From CAZUZS01 sp964624795 (GTDB lineage Bacteria; Calditrichota; Calditrichia; RBG-13-44-9), in assembly GCA_964624795.1 (NCBI GenBank), contig CAZUZS010000004.1, positions 56,646 to 120,645 of the forward strand: a stretch of DNA of 64,000 bases, given 5' to 3'. Position numbers and translations under genes: made by a program. Below are positions 1 through 9,125 of this stretch, piece by piece. Position 1 is the stretch's first letter, and the number at the start of each line of letters is the position of its first letter. The notes beneath the pieces are model-generated. The model searched no databases and was not told where the DNA came from. It saw only the letters and a program-made list of their open reading frames with translations.

Positions 1-208
1 AGCTATTCGTACTATCGTGCCAGCTCCTGATTCTTGAATTACCGGGCCGTTCGCACTTTTTATGAAAAAGTATTGCCGCGCTGAACAGACCACCTTGCGT
101 CATGAAAATGCAAAACAAAGGTGACAAGTAACATGTGTACACATGATTTCAGCACTTCGCCGTGGCAACCAGCATAGTAAAATTGGGGTTGCATTTTCTT
201 CTTTCCAT

Positions 209-240
209 AAAAAAACTCCCGCAAAATGATTACGGGAGTC
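209..240 (-). terminator. Rho-independent terminator after hpf
   Basis: On the minus strand a perfect 7-bp stem (ACTCCCG/CGGGAGT, 233-239 with 215-221) is followed by a run of seven T. It lies 28 bases beyond the hpf stop codon and probably ends the smg-topA-xerC-hpf transcript. Bases 1-208 show no gene I can support. Confidence 0.85.
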
Positions 241-267
241 AGTATTTTATTCATTTTATATGACACT

Positions 268-579
268 TTAAACGCTTACTGGCTTTACTTTTGCGGGAGA
301 TTTTTGTTTCTCCTTATATCTTTTTAATTGTCTCTCTGCCCTGTTCAATGCCAAATCAAAAGATTTGCGCATATCTTCTCCTATTTCTTTGATAATGATC
401 TGTTTGCTATGAACGTTGATACGGAATTCAGTGTAGCGGGATAATTTCTCCCACCCCAGGATGATATCCATATCCACTATCCCGTCATAATAGCGATCCA
501 GTTTCTGCGCTTTTTCCTCAACATACTCCTTCAGATCATCTTTTAACTTAAAACGCCGGGCAGTGATACTTAAGTTCAT
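268..579 (-). CDS. hpf: Ribosome hibernation promoting factor, short form
   Basis: A 103-residue protein of the HPF/RaiA (S30AE) family, which binds the small ribosomal subunit in stationary phase and blocks translation. It starts MNLSITARRF and has the family pattern of an early basic strand, an EKAQKLDRYYDGI helix and a C-terminal helix rich in Lys/Arg. It has only the N-terminal ribosome-binding domain; the long-form dimerisation domain is absent. The start is supported by AAGGAGG seven bases upstream. It is the last gene of a minus-strand run behind xerC (10-base gap), a place where hpf-like genes are not usual next to topA, so it may simply share read-through transcription. Confidence 0.9.
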   Translation of the reverse strand: MNLSITARRFKLKDDLKEYVEEKAQKLDRYYDGIVDMDIILGWEKLSRYTEFRINVHSKQIIIKEIGEDMRKSFDLALNRAERQLKRYKEKQKSPAKVKPVSV

Positions 580-589
580 GAAAACCTCC

Positions 590-1519
590 TTAAGAGTTTA
601 AATGTTTGGATTTTGCATCTCTTTTGGATCGTGGGTGTGCATTTGCATATACGGATTTTAATCGGTCCATGCTAACGTGTGTGTAAATCTGTGTGGTGGA
701 AAGACTCGAATGTCCTAATAATTCTTTTACTGTAAGAAGATCGGCTCCCCGATCCAGGAGATGTGTAGCAAAAGTATGCCGCAATACATGCGGACTCAAG
801 TGTTCCTCCTCCGATATTTGTCCCAGGTATTTTTTAACCATATTTTGAATAGCTAGAGGATAAAGCGGTTTCCCTTTGAGGTTCACAAAAACAACTTCGG
901 GATATTCGAATACCTTTATTTTTTCCTCCCTGATCTTTAGATACTCGCTTACTGATTTAGCAGCATATCTGCCAATCGGAACCATGCGTTCCTTTTTTCT
1001 TTTTCCTTCTACTATTATATAATCTCTCTTCAGATAAATTTGTTTCAATTTTAGTTGGATTAATTCCGCAAGGCGAATGCCGCATCCATAGAACAATTCC
1101 AGAATGGCGCGATCGCGTAGGCCAATGAAGGTATCGCCGGGCGGAAGTTCCATTAATTTTCTCGTCTGCTTTTCATCTAACACAACAGGCAGCATTCTAT
1201 CCAGTTTTGGGGCGTGAACTGCAGCCGCCACATTTGTGTCGTTAACCTGAATTCTTTTGAGGTATTTAAAAAATGATTTGATTGCAGATAGTTTGCGAGC
1301 AATACTTCTTTTAGAAAGTCCATTTATAAATAGTGCCTCGACAAATTCTCTTACATGATTACTATCGACCTGCTCCGGCACAACTTGACCGGTCGAAGTG
1401 CCGGAATGTAAAAATTCAATAAATTGTGATAAGTCGGTTTGATAGGATGTAAGCGTGTGGGCGGAATAGAGCCGTTCCGATTTCAGATAATCCAGAAAAT
1501 TATCGAGATAGGTCCACAT
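590..1519 (-). CDS. xerC: Tyrosine recombinase XerC/XerD
   Basis: A 309-residue site-specific recombinase that would resolve chromosome dimers at dif. The N-terminal SAM-like core-binding domain spans about residues 1-100 and the catalytic domain the rest. All six catalytic positions are visible: R149 (GCGIRLAEL), K173 (VEGKRKKE), H244 and R247 (SPHVLRHTF), H270 (LLGHSSL) and Y279 (TQIYTH). An upstream in-frame extension exists but lies inside topA, so I chose ATG at 1519, whose A is shared with the topA stop (TAATG); the two genes are probably translationally coupled. XerC against XerD cannot be decided here; the link to topA fits XerC/CodV types. It is a housekeeping recombinase and not the island's integrase. 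Confidence 0.9.
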   Translation of the reverse strand: MWTYLDNFLDYLKSERLYSAHTLTSYQTDLSQFIEFLHSGTSTGQVVPEQVDSNHVREFVEALFINGLSKRSIARKLSAIKSFFKYLKRIQVNDTNVAAAVHAPKLDRMLPVVLDEKQTRKLMELPPGDTFIGLRDRAILELFYGCGIRLAELIQLKLKQIYLKRDYIIVEGKRKKERMVPIGRYAAKSVSEYLKIREEKIKVFEYPEVVFVNLKGKPLYPLAIQNMVKKYLGQISEEEHLSPHVLRHTFATHLLDRGADLLTVKELLGHSSLSTTQIYTHVSMDRLKSVYANAHPRSKRDAKSKHLNS

Positions 1520-3786
1520 TAATTCAATTTTTCTTCCAGTTTTTTTGTTTTGCAACTGGGGCACTGCAGGAGGTATCCCTGGGCCCGGCTGATCTTTTCT
1601 ACCATGAATGGATATCCGCACTTCTCGCATGCAATATTCACCGGTTTATCCCACAGGGCGAATTTGCATTTGGGATAATTGCTGCAGGAATAAAAAATCT
1701 TGCCCTTGCGGGACTGTCTCTGGACTATGGTGCCGCCGCAGTCAGCCTCCGGGCAGGTAACTCCGGTACTGATTGGCCGTGTATTCTTACATTTTGGGTA
1801 GTTCGAGCACGCCAGGAATTCGCCAAATCGGCCTCGTTTAACGACCATCGGTGCCCCGCAAACATCGCAGATTTCATCGGTTATTTTCTCTTCCGGCTCT
1901 TCCAGGGGCTTGGTATTCTTGCATTCAGGGTAGCCCGAACATGCGTAAAAACGTCCGTTCCGCCCCCAACGGATAACCATCGGGCGGCCACAGATTTCGC
2001 ACTGGACTTCGGTTTCTTCCTGCAAATCTTTTTTGATCTCTTTTTTGTGTTTTTTCACACTCTCTAATGCATCGCTAAAGGGAGCATAAAAGCCGCTCAG
2101 GGTGTCTTCATAATTGGCTGCTTCCTGTTCTATTTTGTCAAGATTATTCTCCATTTCAGCCGTGAATTTTACATTAAAGATATCCGGAAAATGGTGTACT
2201 AACAATTTGTTCACCGTCATTCCCAGATCGGTTGGCATCAGGGTTCGTTCTTTACGTTCGGTGTATTTCCTGTTGAAAAGTGTGGATATGATCTGGGCGT
2301 AGGTGCTGGGTCTCCCAATACCCAACTTATCCAATAGTTTTACGAGCGAGCTCTCCGTAAAACGCGGCGGCGGCTGGGTAAATTTCTGCTCAATTAAAAG
2401 ATCCTCCAGCCGCAGAACCTGGCTCTCGCTCAGATCCTTCGGCATTCTTCCGGCCTGATCCGGCGCGCTTCCATCGCCATTCTCATCGGGTTGTTCATCG
2501 TAAGCCAGGAGATAGCCACGAAATGTAATGACTTCGCCTTCTGCACGAAATTCGTATCGCCCCGCTTTTATGGTCACGATGGTCTTGTCCGCCTTTGCGG
2601 GCTTCATCTGGCAGGCAACAAACCGCCGCCAGATTAGCTCATAAATCTTATATTGATCGGAAGTAAGGAATTTCTTCAGTTTTTTCGGCTCAAAATCCTG
2701 CTCAATATAAGTTGGACGAATCGCTTCGTGCGCATCCTGTGCCGACTTCTTTTTGCCGTAAACATTGGGCTTCGGCGGAACATAATCGGGACCGTAGGAC
2801 GACGCAATATAGTTACGGATGTTCTGGATTGCTTCCTGGCTGATTCGTGTTGAGTCGGTTCTCATGTAAGTTATAAGACCAACATTTCCCTTTTCTCCCA
2901 AGTCGATGCCTTCGTAGAGCTGCTGGGCAATACTCATTATCCGGGAAGTCGTCATTCGCAGGCGGCGAGAGGCTTCCTGCTGCAACGTGCTGGTAATGAA
3001 CGGCGCGGGTGGATGCTTGGTCAATGTCTTTTTTTCAATCCCGGAAATTCGGTACGTTTCTTTGAGAAGCGCTGTTTTATGCTGCTCGGCCTCTTCCTGG
3101 TTGGCGATCCGGAATTTTTGGGGATCCAGAAGATTTTCATCTATTCTAACCAGGCGTGCTTTGAAGATTTCCTTCGATGGTGTTTCCAGCATGGCGTCCA
3201 CAGTCCAATATTCCACCGAAACAAATTTTTGAATCTCCTCCTCGCGCTCGCAAATCAAGCGAAGCGCTACGGACTGGACACGGCCGGCGCTTAAACCCCG
3301 GAAAATCGTTTCCCATAACACCGGGCTGACCTGATAGCCGACAATGCGATCCATTACCCGCCGTGCCTGCTGCGCATTGACACGATTTACGTCAATGGCC
3401 CGCGGGTTCTCAATAGCTCTCAACACGGCATTTTTCGTAATCTCGTTGAATTCGATCCGGGTAACCTTGCCGTTTGCATTCCCTAACGTTTGTGCGATAT
3501 GATACGCAATCGCTTCGCCTTCACGATCGGGGTCTGTTGCCAGCAGAATTTCTCCGGCATTCTTTGCCTCGGCCTTCAACTCCTTGATGATTTTATTTTT
3601 GCCTTTTATTGTGACATACTGCGGCTTGAAACCATCCTCAAGATCGACACCGAATTTCGTCTTGGGCAAATCGATAATATGTCCTATCGAAGCGGCAACT
3701 TTGTAATCTTTGCCAAGAATCTTGTTTATGGTTTTGGCTTTTGCCGGAGATTCGACAATTACCAGCTTTTTCAATTTGATTGTCAT
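1519..3786 (-). CDS. topA: DNA topoisomerase I
   Basis: A type IA topoisomerase of 755 residues that relaxes negative supercoils. The TOPRIM domain is at the N-terminus (KLVIVESPAKAKTI at residues 7-20, DPDREGEA near 85). The catalytic tyrosine is in GLITYMRTDSTR (about Y307). The C-terminal third ends in four zinc-ribbon repeats of Cys4 type (CEICG, CDVCG, CPEADCGG and CEKCG starts, most closed by a YPxC motif), in line with full-length bacterial TopA. I chose ATG at 3786, giving MTIKLKKLVIVESPAK; the 23-residue upstream extension has no family similarity. It lies downstream of the Smg-like gene, a frequent neighbour of topA, and overlaps xerC by one base. Confidence 0.95.
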   Translation of the reverse strand: MTIKLKKLVIVESPAKAKTINKILGKDYKVAASIGHIIDLPKTKFGVDLEDGFKPQYVTIKGKNKIIKELKAEAKNAGEILLATDPDREGEAIAYHIAQTLGNANGKVTRIEFNEITKNAVLRAIENPRAIDVNRVNAQQARRVMDRIVGYQVSPVLWETIFRGLSAGRVQSVALRLICEREEEIQKFVSVEYWTVDAMLETPSKEIFKARLVRIDENLLDPQKFRIANQEEAEQHKTALLKETYRISGIEKKTLTKHPPAPFITSTLQQEASRRLRMTTSRIMSIAQQLYEGIDLGEKGNVGLITYMRTDSTRISQEAIQNIRNYIASSYGPDYVPPKPNVYGKKKSAQDAHEAIRPTYIEQDFEPKKLKKFLTSDQYKIYELIWRRFVACQMKPAKADKTIVTIKAGRYEFRAEGEVITFRGYLLAYDEQPDENGDGSAPDQAGRMPKDLSESQVLRLEDLLIEQKFTQPPPRFTESSLVKLLDKLGIGRPSTYAQIISTLFNRKYTERKERTLMPTDLGMTVNKLLVHHFPDIFNVKFTAEMENNLDKIEQEAANYEDTLSGFYAPFSDALESVKKHKKEIKKDLQEETEVQCEICGRPMVIRWGRNGRFYACSGYPECKNTKPLEEPEEKITDEICDVCGAPMVVKRGRFGEFLACSNYPKCKNTRPISTGVTCPEADCGGTIVQRQSRKGKIFYSCSNYPKCKFALWDKPVNIACEKCGYPFMVEKISRAQGYLLQCPSCKTKKLEEKLN

Positions 3787-3906
3787 ACAGCCTTTCTTCC
3801 TGCGCAAATTGGGATTTCTTTGATACCCTTGGAATCGCAGGGTAGGAACGAACACCCAACTGCTATTAACATAAACAATGCATATTAAATTTCAGGGAAT
3901 CGCGTA

Positions 3907-4383
3907 TCAATGAATTTTGTCATTCCCGGGATAATACAGAGCGTCCGTATCGGAAAAACCAGTTTCCTTCCCTAATAGAATTTGTGTTGTAACCGATTTG
4001 ACATCCTCCAACGTAACCAACTCCATACCCATCATAAGACAACGATCCAGAATATGTTCCATCTGAAGTGGCGAAACCAGTTTTAATTTTTGAATCTGAA
4101 TCAAAAAAGCGTAGGCTTCACCGGAAAACAACTTACTTTCAAATTGACTTAATATTCTCAGGTTCCCCGTTTCGCCGCCGGAACCGTCATCATTCTTCCT
4201 TTTCCCGGTGGGACGATCAATAAATTCCGCTATCCATTCAACGGCTTCCTGAATATCCTTTTCAGTATAGCCTTTTTCGAGCAATTTCTTTGAAAGTCTG
4301 TCTATATCGGGGAAATATGGTTCTTGCAACTGATTTATTTCGGCAATCAGGAATTCAATAATCTCAATGATTTTTTGTTGCAT
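3907..4383 (-). CDS. smg: Smg/DUF494 family protein
   Basis: A 158-residue acidic protein of the Smg (DUF494) family, whose biochemical role is unknown. Family features are the N-terminal helix MQQKIIEIIEFLIAEI, the GYTEKDIQEAVEWIAEFI segment and a C-terminal helix with MEHILDRCLMMGMELV. In many bacteria smg sits with dprA and topA; here topA follows after 120 bases and dprA is absent. It is the first gene of the left-hand minus-strand run. The 228 bases between it and the divergent DUF362 gene must hold the promoters for both, but I could not pick boxes with confidence. Confidence 0.8.
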   Translation of the reverse strand: MQQKIIEIIEFLIAEINQLQEPYFPDIDRLSKKLLEKGYTEKDIQEAVEWIAEFIDRPTGKRKNDDGSGGETGNLRILSQFESKLFSGEAYAFLIQIQKLKLVSPLQMEHILDRCLMMGMELVTLEDVKSVTTQILLGKETGFSDTDALYYPGNDKIH

Positions 4384-4611
4384 CTGTTTCCCAGTAATTT
4401 ATGTCAAATTTAATGAATCGATAATTTAAAGCAATACTTTTTTATGGAATATTCCCCGGAGTTAAAGCCCATTTCCCAATCTCTTATTTTTATGGATGTT
4501 ACGGTATAGGACATCCTTCTTCCCGATTATTACCATCGGCTTGTATATTTAAACAAACAATTTGTTCCAAAATTTAGTTTTTTTATATTTCACTAAATAG
4601 GGGTAGTCTTT

Positions 4612-5514
4612 ATGAAACGCAGACAATTTGTCAGGATGTCGCTTCAGGCAGGAGCCGCCTCAGTAATTTTGGGTCAGGGATTTAACTTGCTTGCAGCTCC
4701 CCCCGAGGAACCCGAGGCAGTTTGGATTAGCGGAGGTGAGCCCGAGGGATTATTAGCTGCCGCTTTGCAGGTTTATGGCGGAATGCAGCGATTTATTTCG
4801 CGCGGCGATGTGGTTGTCGTAAAGCCCAACATCGGATGGGACCGCGCGCCGCAGTTCGCAGCAAACACCAATCCCGACCTGGTGGCGGCTGTTATTAAGG
4901 CCTGTTTCGATGCAGGTGCTTCAAAAGTTAAGGTATTTGACCGAACGTGTAATAATGCGCAGCGTTGCTACCGCAGCAGCATGCTGGAAGCAGTGGCAAA
5001 AGAGCATGGCGCCGATGTGGAGCAAGTGAGAGATTTCAGGTTCAGGGAAATCGCATTGCCCGGCGGCGAAATTCTGAAAAAATGGCCGGTTTACAAGGAT
5101 TACCTGGAAGCGGATAAAATCATCAACATTCCTATCGCCAAGCATCACTCCATGGCGCTGGTAAGCGGTGGGCTTAAAAATCTGATGGGTGTTATGGGCG
5201 GAAACAGGGGCGAAATACACAACCATTTTAACAAAAAGCTAATCGATATCGGGTCCAATATCCTTCCCACGCTTACGATTATTGATGCCTACCGAATTCT
5301 GCTTCGGAACGGGCCGGTGGGCGGAAATTTAGGGGATGTAAAACTCACAAAAACGCTGATCATGAGCCGGTGCACGGTTACCGCGGATTCATTGGCACTG
5401 CGCCTCTTCAACCGGCAGATCGAGGATATCCCTTACCTGAAGGAAGCGTATGCAAGAGGTTTGAACAAGTTTGATCCCGCGAATCTGAAATTGCAGCGGG
5501 TGGATCTGAGTTAA
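4612..5514 (+). CDS. Tat-exported DUF362 domain protein
   Basis: A 300-residue protein beginning MKRRQFVRMSLQAG followed by a hydrophobic stretch and an ALA-type end (LLAAP), a twin-arginine signal with Tat-like RRQF. The rest matches DUF362, a family of presumed Fe-S or metal-associated proteins of unknown reaction: KPNIGWDRAPQ, the FDRTCNNAQRCY segment, and AKHHSMALVSGGLKNLMGVMG. The substrate is unknown. One base separates its stop from the next gene, a membrane polyferredoxin, so the two are a transcriptional and probably translational unit. The pairing suggests a periplasmic protein served by a membrane electron carrier; that is inference. tatA is present at 54.7 kb. Confidence 0.8.
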   Translation: MKRRQFVRMSLQAGAASVILGQGFNLLAAPPEEPEAVWISGGEPEGLLAAALQVYGGMQRFISRGDVVVVKPNIGWDRAPQFAANTNPDLVAAVIKACFDAGASKVKVFDRTCNNAQRCYRSSMLEAVAKEHGADVEQVRDFRFREIALPGGEILKKWPVYKDYLEADKIINIPIAKHHSMALVSGGLKNLMGVMGGNRGEIHNHFNKKLIDIGSNILPTLTIIDAYRILLRNGPVGGNLGDVKLTKTLIMSRCTVTADSLALRLFNRQIEDIPYLKEAYARGLNKFDPANLKLQRVDLS

Positions 5515-5515
5515 A

Positions 5516-7072
5516 ATGGCACTTACCCGTAGAATAGTACAAGTTTTCTTCCTGCTGCTGTTTATTTTTCTGTTTTTCAGCACACGCTATCCTTACCAGG
5601 TTCCGATTCCCGGTGACCTGTTTCTGCGAATGTCGCCACTGCCGCCGCTTTTTTATTTTATCGACAACCTGCGATTGCCGTTGTTTTTCTGGCCGGCAAT
5701 TCTGATTTTGCTTCTTACACCTTTCCTGGGCCGGTTCTTCTGCGGCTGGATTTGCCCGCTGGGGACTTCGCTGGATGCTGTGAGCCGAATAACCAAAGCA
5801 CCTTCAAACAAAATCAGCGGAAAATGGGTGAAGCTGAGGTGGATAAAATTTGCAATTCTGGCTCTCGTAATTGTCACGGCTGTTTTTTCATTGAATCTGT
5901 GGGGTTATTTTGATCCGATTTCCATTCTTACCCGGATAACCGCAGTAGTTTTTTACCCCTTATTTACTCTCATTTCCGACGGGATTCTGCTAACTGCAAC
6001 AAAATCCGGCAGACTGGAATCGATTGCGTACCCGGTTTACGACTGGTTCAAAACCGTTGTGATGCCGGAAAATCAATTTCACATTCAGCAGGTCCTATCA
6101 GTGCTCATTTTGTTGCTGGTAATTTTCGGATTGGAAAGGGTTTCCCGTCGCTTCTGGTGCCGGAACATCTGCCCTGCCGGTGCATTATTAGGCTTTCTTT
6201 CCCAGTTCCGGTTCTACGAACGGCTGGTAGCTGATAGCTGCCCGGTTTGTAACAAATGCCAGACTGAATGCAAAATGAACGCTATTCCGGCAGGAAACGT
6301 CCATGAAACCAATAAAGTAGAATGCATTGAGTGTTTTAATTGCGGCGAAATATGCCCGCCTAAAGCAAAATCAATTACCTATCGTTTTCGCCTGAAACCG
6401 TACCACAGCAAACCGGATTTTTCACGTCGGCAGTTTATCCGTACCGCCGCAGGGAGTTTCGCGACATTAGGACTGTTGGGAATCGGTCTCGCACATAAGA
6501 ATGAAAATGATCGCCTGATACGGCCCCCCGGCGCATTACCCGAAAATGAATTTACAGACCGCTGCACCCGCTGCCTGGAATGTGTGCGAATTTGTTCCTC
6601 CAATGGTGCCTGCCTTCAGCCGGACGGATTTGACAGCAGTCTTCTGAATCTCTGGACACCGGTTGCCAGGATGCGTGAAGGTTATTGCGAGTTCAACTGC
6701 AACCTGTGCGGACAGGTGTGCCCGACCGACGCCATCCTTCCGCTGTCGCTCACTGAGAAACAGAAAACCCCAATGGGATTGGCCTATTTCGATAAGGACC
6801 TCTGCATTCCATACGAGCGAAATGAAGATTGCATCGTTTGCGAGGAACACTGTCCGACGCCGGATAAGGCGATCAAATTTGATATTAAGGAAGCTCAACT
6901 GCCCGATGGTGAAAGGCGATTCGTGAAGTATCCATACATTCGCCGCGATTTGTGCATCGGATGCGGTATTTGTGAATTCAAATGTCCGCTGCCAAACAAA
7001 CCCGGTGTGTTCGTTATACGGGAAAATGAGAAGCGATTGGACCAGCTACCGGATGCATCACCTGTTGCATGA
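5516..7072 (+). CDS. Membrane polyferredoxin, NapH/NapG-like fusion
   Basis: A 518-residue protein with two halves. Residues 1-300 resemble NapH/MauN: several membrane helices, two CxxxCP motifs (CGWICP at 76-81 and CRNICP further on) and two ferredoxin motifs (CPVCNKCQTEC and CIECFNCGEICP). Near residue 303 SRRQFIRTAAGS plus a hydrophobic segment looks like an internal twin-arginine motif. The C-terminal half has four more clusters (CTRCLECVRIC, CNLCGQVCP, CIVCEEHCP, CIGCGICEFKCP), like NapG. It probably passes electrons from the membrane to the DUF362 partner. A fusion of NapH- and NapG-like parts explains the internal signal. The true redox partner is not visible in the window. Confidence 0.8.
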   Translation: MALTRRIVQVFFLLLFIFLFFSTRYPYQVPIPGDLFLRMSPLPPLFYFIDNLRLPLFFWPAILILLLTPFLGRFFCGWICPLGTSLDAVSRITKAPSNKISGKWVKLRWIKFAILALVIVTAVFSLNLWGYFDPISILTRITAVVFYPLFTLISDGILLTATKSGRLESIAYPVYDWFKTVVMPENQFHIQQVLSVLILLLVIFGLERVSRRFWCRNICPAGALLGFLSQFRFYERLVADSCPVCNKCQTECKMNAIPAGNVHETNKVECIECFNCGEICPPKAKSITYRFRLKPYHSKPDFSRRQFIRTAAGSFATLGLLGIGLAHKNENDRLIRPPGALPENEFTDRCTRCLECVRICSSNGACLQPDGFDSSLLNLWTPVARMREGYCEFNCNLCGQVCPTDAILPLSLTEKQKTPMGLAYFDKDLCIPYERNEDCIVCEEHCPTPDKAIKFDIKEAQLPDGERRFVKYPYIRRDLCIGCGICEFKCPLPNKPGVFVIRENEKRLDQLPDASPVA

Positions 7073-7178
7073 TCCACTTCCCCGGTATCAAAACTGTCAA
7101 CAATCTGTTTTTGCGGGAATCGCGATTGGGAAGTGCCAATCAAAAATATGCGTAAAATGAACTACCATTTGCTAAACG

Positions 7179-7364
7179 TCAGCCTGGTAGTTCCTGGGCT
7201 TCATCGATCAGCATAACAGGAATGTCATCTTCTACCCTGTAAACCAGCTTACATTTGTGGCAAATCAACTGGCCGTTCCGGTCGTCGGTGCTTTCCGGTT
7301 TATATTCCAGATCTCCTTTGCATTTCGGACAGGCCAGGATATCCAGTAATTGCTTATCTAACAT
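7179..7364 (-). CDS. Trm112-like zinc-binding protein
   Basis: A 61-residue protein of the Trm112/YcaR (UPF0434) family. It begins MLDKQLLDILACPKCKGDLEY and has the second cysteine pair in ICHKCKLVYRVEDDIPVML, together forming the typical small zinc-binding fold. In eukaryotes Trm112 activates methyltransferases; the bacterial role is mostly unknown. It lies 12 bases downstream of accA in the same direction and should share its transcript. Confidence 0.85.
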   Translation of the reverse strand: MLDKQLLDILACPKCKGDLEYKPESTDDRNGQLICHKCKLVYRVEDDIPVMLIDEAQELPG

Positions 7365-7376
7365 GAATCTTTCTCC

Positions 7377-8381
7377 TTACTTCTTTTTGGACCGGGTCGC
7401 CGGCGCTTTTTCCTCATCAACCCAAAAGCCCATTTTTTCGAACTTTTCCACTCTTCTCCTTACCAGTTCCTTCACTTCGATTTTCTCGAGCCTGTCGATT
7501 TCTTCAACTATTTGTTTCTTTAATATTTTGGCCGCTTCGTCATGATCCCAATGGGCGCCGCCGGGAGGTTCCTTGACAATCTTATCGATTACCTTATGCT
7601 CAAGGAGGTCCGGCGCGGTGAGCTTCATGGCTTCGGCTGCCAGGGATGCTTTCGCGTTGTCGCGCCACAGAATTGCCGCACAACCCTCGGGAGAGATCAC
7701 CGAATACCAGCAATTTTCCAGCATGAGGATAACATCTCCAACCCCGATTCCCAAGGCGCCGCCAGAAGCGCCTTCACCAATTATAACAATAATAAGCGGA
7801 ACCGGTAAATGCGACATTTCAAGCAGGTTCCTCGCAATTGCCTCCGCCTGACCTCTTTCTTCGGCGCCGATCCCGGGGTATGCTCCCATCGTATCCAGAA
7901 GGCAGATAACAGGCAAGCCGAACTTGGCGGCCATATTCATCACGCGTCTCGCTTTTCGATAGCCTTCCGGGTGCGGCATTCCAAAATTGCGATACAAATT
8001 CTCTTTTACATCTCGACCTTTCTGATGTCCCACAATAGCGACCGACCGCTGATCCAATTTTGCAAGACCGGCTACGATTGCCGGGTCATCCGCAAATAAA
8101 CGATCTCCGTGTAGCTCGATAAAGTCTGTGAACATCCGTTTTATATAATCGAGAGAATAGGGACGGTCGGGGTGGCGCGCAAGCTGCACACGCTGCCAGG
8201 GCGTTAATTTCGAATAGATCTCTTTTCTTAATGTCTGCGCTTTTTTGGTAAGACGCTTGATGTCGTCGGATAAATCGAGACCAGTTTCCCTCGCATATTC
8301 CTGCATCTCGATGATCTTCTTCTCCAGCTCAACCACCGGTTTTTCAAAATCAAAGATCATTCTAAAGTTCTTTTTCAGCAT
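7377..8381 (-). CDS. accA: Acetyl-CoA carboxylase carboxyltransferase subunit alpha
   Basis: A 334-residue AccA. With AccD it moves the carboxyl group from biotin to acetyl-CoA, the first step of fatty acid synthesis. Family signatures include FDFEKPVVELEKKI near the start, the LTPWQRVQLARHPDRPY segment, DFIELHGDRLFADDPA and the oxyanion-hole region GEGASGGALGIGVGD. The C-terminus carries a longer Lys/Glu-rich tail than E. coli AccA. ATG at 8381 has GAGGGAA six bases upstream. accD is not in the window. It lies between a glycosyltransferase gene (13-base gap) and the Trm112-like gene. Confidence 0.95.
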   Translation of the reverse strand: MLKKNFRMIFDFEKPVVELEKKIIEMQEYARETGLDLSDDIKRLTKKAQTLRKEIYSKLTPWQRVQLARHPDRPYSLDYIKRMFTDFIELHGDRLFADDPAIVAGLAKLDQRSVAIVGHQKGRDVKENLYRNFGMPHPEGYRKARRVMNMAAKFGLPVICLLDTMGAYPGIGAEERGQAEAIARNLLEMSHLPVPLIIVIIGEGASGGALGIGVGDVILMLENCWYSVISPEGCAAILWRDNAKASLAAEAMKLTAPDLLEHKVIDKIVKEPPGGAHWDHDEAAKILKKQIVEEIDRLEKIEVKELVRRRVEKFEKMGFWVDEEKAPATRSKKK

Positions 8382-8393
8382 AGATTCCCTCGT

Positions 8394-9125
8394 CTAAATG
8401 CGACCAAACAGGCTCAATATTTTCAGTTTCCATACGACAAATACTGCCTCAAACACTATTTTCCTCGACATTTTCGATGAGCCTTCGGTTCGATCATGGA
8501 ATATGATAGGAATTTCCTCAATCTTGAATCCCCGTTTCCAAGCTTTGAAGTTCATTTCTATCTGGAATGAGTAACCGCTGGAATTTATCCCATTGAGAGG
8601 AATTGCTTCGAGCACACTCCGCCGGAAGCATTTGAACCCACTGGTACAGTCGTGGATGGGCATACCAGTTATGAATCGCGTATATTTACTGGCCATAACG
8701 CTAATGAAAAGTCGGATCAGAGGCCAGTTTATCACATTTACACCTGTTAAATATCGTGAGCCAATGACCAAATCCGCATGGCCGATAGCATCCAGGAAAT
8801 TCATTATTTCTTTTGGATCATGGGATAGGTCGGCATCCATTTCGAAAATATAATCATACTTATGTTCCAAAGCAAAACGAAATCCGGCCACATAAGCTGT
8901 CCCCAATCCCATTTTACCTTCTCTCTCGATCATATAAATATGTTCTGTTTGCTGCATGAAGCTGCGAATCACCGCCGCTGTGCCGTCGGGCGAGTTGTCA
9001 TCGACAATCAAGATATCAAGATGAGGAAGGTTGAATCCCAACACAATATTCAATACCTTGGCAATATTATACTTTTCATTATATGTAGGTATAATTACCA
9101 GAATTCTTTTATCGGTCTCAGCCAT
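8394..9125 (-). CDS. Polyprenol-phosphate glycosyltransferase, GT2
   Basis: A 243-residue family 2 glycosyltransferase of the dolichol-phosphate mannose synthase type. It has IIPTYNEKYNI, the DILIVDDNSPDGT nucleotide site and FEMDADLSHDP (DxD-like metal site), and QIEMNFKAWKRGFKI near the C-terminus. No membrane helices are evident beyond a weakly hydrophobic C-terminus, so it is the short soluble form. Such enzymes make polyprenol-phosphate sugars from GDP-mannose or UDP-glucose; the substrate cannot be read here. The GT117 protein at 13.9-16.6 kb could be a user of a lipid-linked sugar donor. Its start lies inside the end of the reductase gene (8-base overlap). Confidence 0.85.
   Translation of the reverse strand: MAETDKRILVIIPTYNEKYNIAKVLNIVLGFNLPHLDILIVDDNSPDGTAAVIRSFMQQTEHIYMIEREGKMGLGTAYVAGFRFALEHKYDYIFEMDADLSHDPKEIMNFLDAIGHADLVIGSRYLTGVNVINWPLIRLFISVMASKYTRFITGMPIHDCTSGFKCFRRSVLEAIPLNGINSSGYSFQIEMNFKAWKRGFKIEEIPIIFHDRTEGSSKMSRKIVFEAVFVVWKLKILSLFGRI

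Noticed and set aside
60..266. Minus-strand open frame of 68 codons after hpf
   Set aside because: It runs through the hpf terminator and has no family or ribosome site.
590..1519. XerC-like recombinase as the island's integrase
   Set aside because: It is 25 kb away, coupled to topA and has all marks of the housekeeping Xer enzyme.
7145..7196. Inverted repeat GAACTACCA/TGGTAGTTC at the end of the Trm112-like gene
   Set aside because: The loop is long, the stem includes the stop codon region and no T-run follows, so a terminator call is not justified.
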